From the NCBI RefSeq assembly GCF_003173595.1, contig NZ_QGNZ01000001.1, positions 744,001 through 808,000 on the forward strand: a DNA stretch of 64,000 bases, written 5' to 3'. Within the stretch, counting starts at the first letter, position 1, and the number at the start of each line of letters is the position of its first letter. This document shows, piece by piece, positions 63,073 to 64,000 of this stretch. This stretch comes from Pedobacter yonginensis (GTDB lineage: Bacteria; Bacteroidota; Bacteroidia; Sphingobacteriales; Sphingobacteriaceae). A program made the translations under genes and the position numbers. The notes under the pieces were generated by a model. The model was not told the origin of the DNA, ran no database searches, and saw only the letters and a list, made by a program, of their open reading frames with translations.

Positions 63073-64000
63073 ATGAACGCCAAAAAGCAATGGCTATTTA
63101 TTCGGAATGTAATCTTTTTTACATTTACATCTTTTGGTGGAGCACAAGCGCATTTGGCGCTTCTTTTGAAATATTTTGTGCACAGCACGAAATTCATTTC
63201 TGAAGAGGAACTACTTGAGTTGAACGCTTTAGCTCAAGTTTTGCCTGGCCCGGCATCTACCCAAACGCTTGTGGGTATTGCTTGGAAGGTTGGAAAACTC
63301 AAACTGGCCATTATTACATTTATCATATGGATTTTGCCTACTGCCGCAATCATGACCCTTGCGGCCATAAGCTATGCTTTGCTGGATCAAAAGCAAAAGT
63401 TTAATGATGTTCTCGAATACATTCAACCCATCGCCTTAGGCATTGTGGGTTATGGGGCGTATAAATTGGGAAACAAGGTTTTAAAAACTCAGGTTTCTAT
63501 CTTCCTAGCCATTGGATCCGTAATTGCCACTTTTGTACTTAGAAATGCATACGTATTTCCAATTGCCATTTTGGTGGGCGGTATGATTTCATCTGCGATA
63601 GAAACGCCTAAAGAGGAGGCTGATTTACGCGTTAGGTTATTCTCGAATATTAACCCCAGAAAGTTGATTTATTTTCTTGGTGCATTACTGCTCTTCGCCT
63701 TGGTAGGTGCAATTATCAATAGAACATCGCCCTTTAGTTTACCCATTCGTTTATTGGAAAACTTTTATCGTAACGGTATTTTGGTTTTTGGAGGGGGGCA
63801 GGTACTCGTTCCGCTCATGTTTACCGAGTTTGTGCAAATGAAGCATTACCTACAGGCTTCTGGTTTTTTATCAGGCTATGCACTTCAACAAGCATTGCCA
63901 GGGCCAACGTTTTCATTTACAAGTTACCTTGGTGCACTAAGCATGAAAAGTTTTGGTTATGGAATGTGGGGACAAATTTTGGGCGGCCTTATTGGTGTAA
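63073..64000 (+). CDS. chrA: Chromate/anion transporter (CHR family), 5' part
   Basis: The frame is open from ATG 63073 to the right edge, 309 codons visible. The start is IFFTFTSFGGAQAHLALLLK, and the CHR motif LAQVLPGPASTQTLVGIAW follows. The second half repeats the pattern with NGILVFGGGQVLVPLMFTEF and LQQALPGPTFSFTSYLGAL, typical of the long, duplicated CHR proteins. Members export chromate or transport sulfate-like anions. The last portion lies outside the window. Confidence 0.93.
   Translation, partial: MNAKKQWLFIRNVIFFTFTSFGGAQAHLALLLKYFVHSTKFISEEELLELNALAQVLPGPASTQTLVGIAWKVGKLKLAIITFIIWILPTAAIMTLAAISYALLDQKQKFNDVLEYIQPIALGIVGYGAYKLGNKVLKTQVSIFLAIGSVIATFVLRNAYVFPIAILVGGMISSAIETPKEEADLRVRLFSNINPRKLIYFLGALLLFALVGAIINRTSPFSLPIRLLENFYRNGILVFGGGQVLVPLMFTEFVQMKHYLQASGFLSGYALQQALPGPTFSFTSYLGALSMKSFGYGMWGQILGGLIGV

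Overview
The window looks like a chromosomal segment of a Bacteroidota member of the Sphingobacteriaceae, most likely Pedobacter or a close relative. The pointers are a SusD-type nutrient receptor, many Bacteroidota-type promoters (TAnnTTTG), weak ribosome sites, two-part RHS proteins, NGNVGIGT-type fibre proteins, DUF3347, DUF3667 and Hc1-type proteins, and interspersed intergenic repeats. This is an inference from gene content; no 16S gene is present.

Layout. 1-6.6 kb: the 3' end of a susD gene, a secreted GH65 enzyme and a secreted GH37 trehalase, probably a trehalose-type glucoside locus. A 1.5-kb block of repeats (3401-4940) built around a tandem duplication of about 0.6 kb separates the two enzymes. 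6.8-15.4 kb: a tightly packed operon with a degenerate LytTR regulator, an FN3-like lipoprotein, a GspC/PilP-like protein, a MORN-type secreted protein, two paralogous tail-fibre-like proteins, three pilin-like proteins and a GspF platform protein. This is part of a type II secretion/type IV pilus-like machine; no ATPase, secretin or prepilin peptidase lies in the window. 15.5-22.5 kb: two large RHS/YD-repeat proteins encoded back to back. 22.5-26.4 kb: a graveyard or storage array of RHS toxin-tip cassettes, each with a small possible immunity gene. The cassettes are separated by a conserved element (22959, 23440, 25237) whose two full copies carry a terminator hairpin. The array, with the secretion operon beside it, is the most interesting part of the window.

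26.6-36 kb: a secreted small protein, tRNA-Lys, gmhB, transaldolase, the SRP RNA and gltBD (glutamate synthase). 36-46.4 kb: a metallophosphoesterase, a GAF histidine kinase, a GH130 phosphorylase convergent with a GT4 glycosyltransferase, Ku, a lipoprotein esterase, a SpoIIAA-like protein, a 48-residue lysine-rich protein and MscS. 46.4-50.2 kb: a light-sensing module (response regulator, bacteriophytochrome kinase, Rcp-type regulator, heme oxygenase). 50.4-57.4 kb: an Hc1-like DNA-binding protein, an MBL-fold hydrolase, a homing-endonuclease-like protein directly upstream of miaA, two small outer-membrane barrels, a DUF3347 lipoprotein and citrate synthase. 57.5-64 kb: DUF3667, an MFS nucleoside-type transporter, a DUF151 nuclease, etfAB, a TPR protein and the start of a chromate transporter.

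Base composition varies. The secretion genes and RHS shells are clearly richer in G+C than their surroundings (34 of 60 in 19561-19620, 30 of 60 in 14881-14940 by hand count), while the RHS tip is AT-rich (19 of 60 in 22021-22080). That fits a conserved shell with exchangeable tips. No CRISPR array, insertion sequence, rRNA gene or replication origin was seen.
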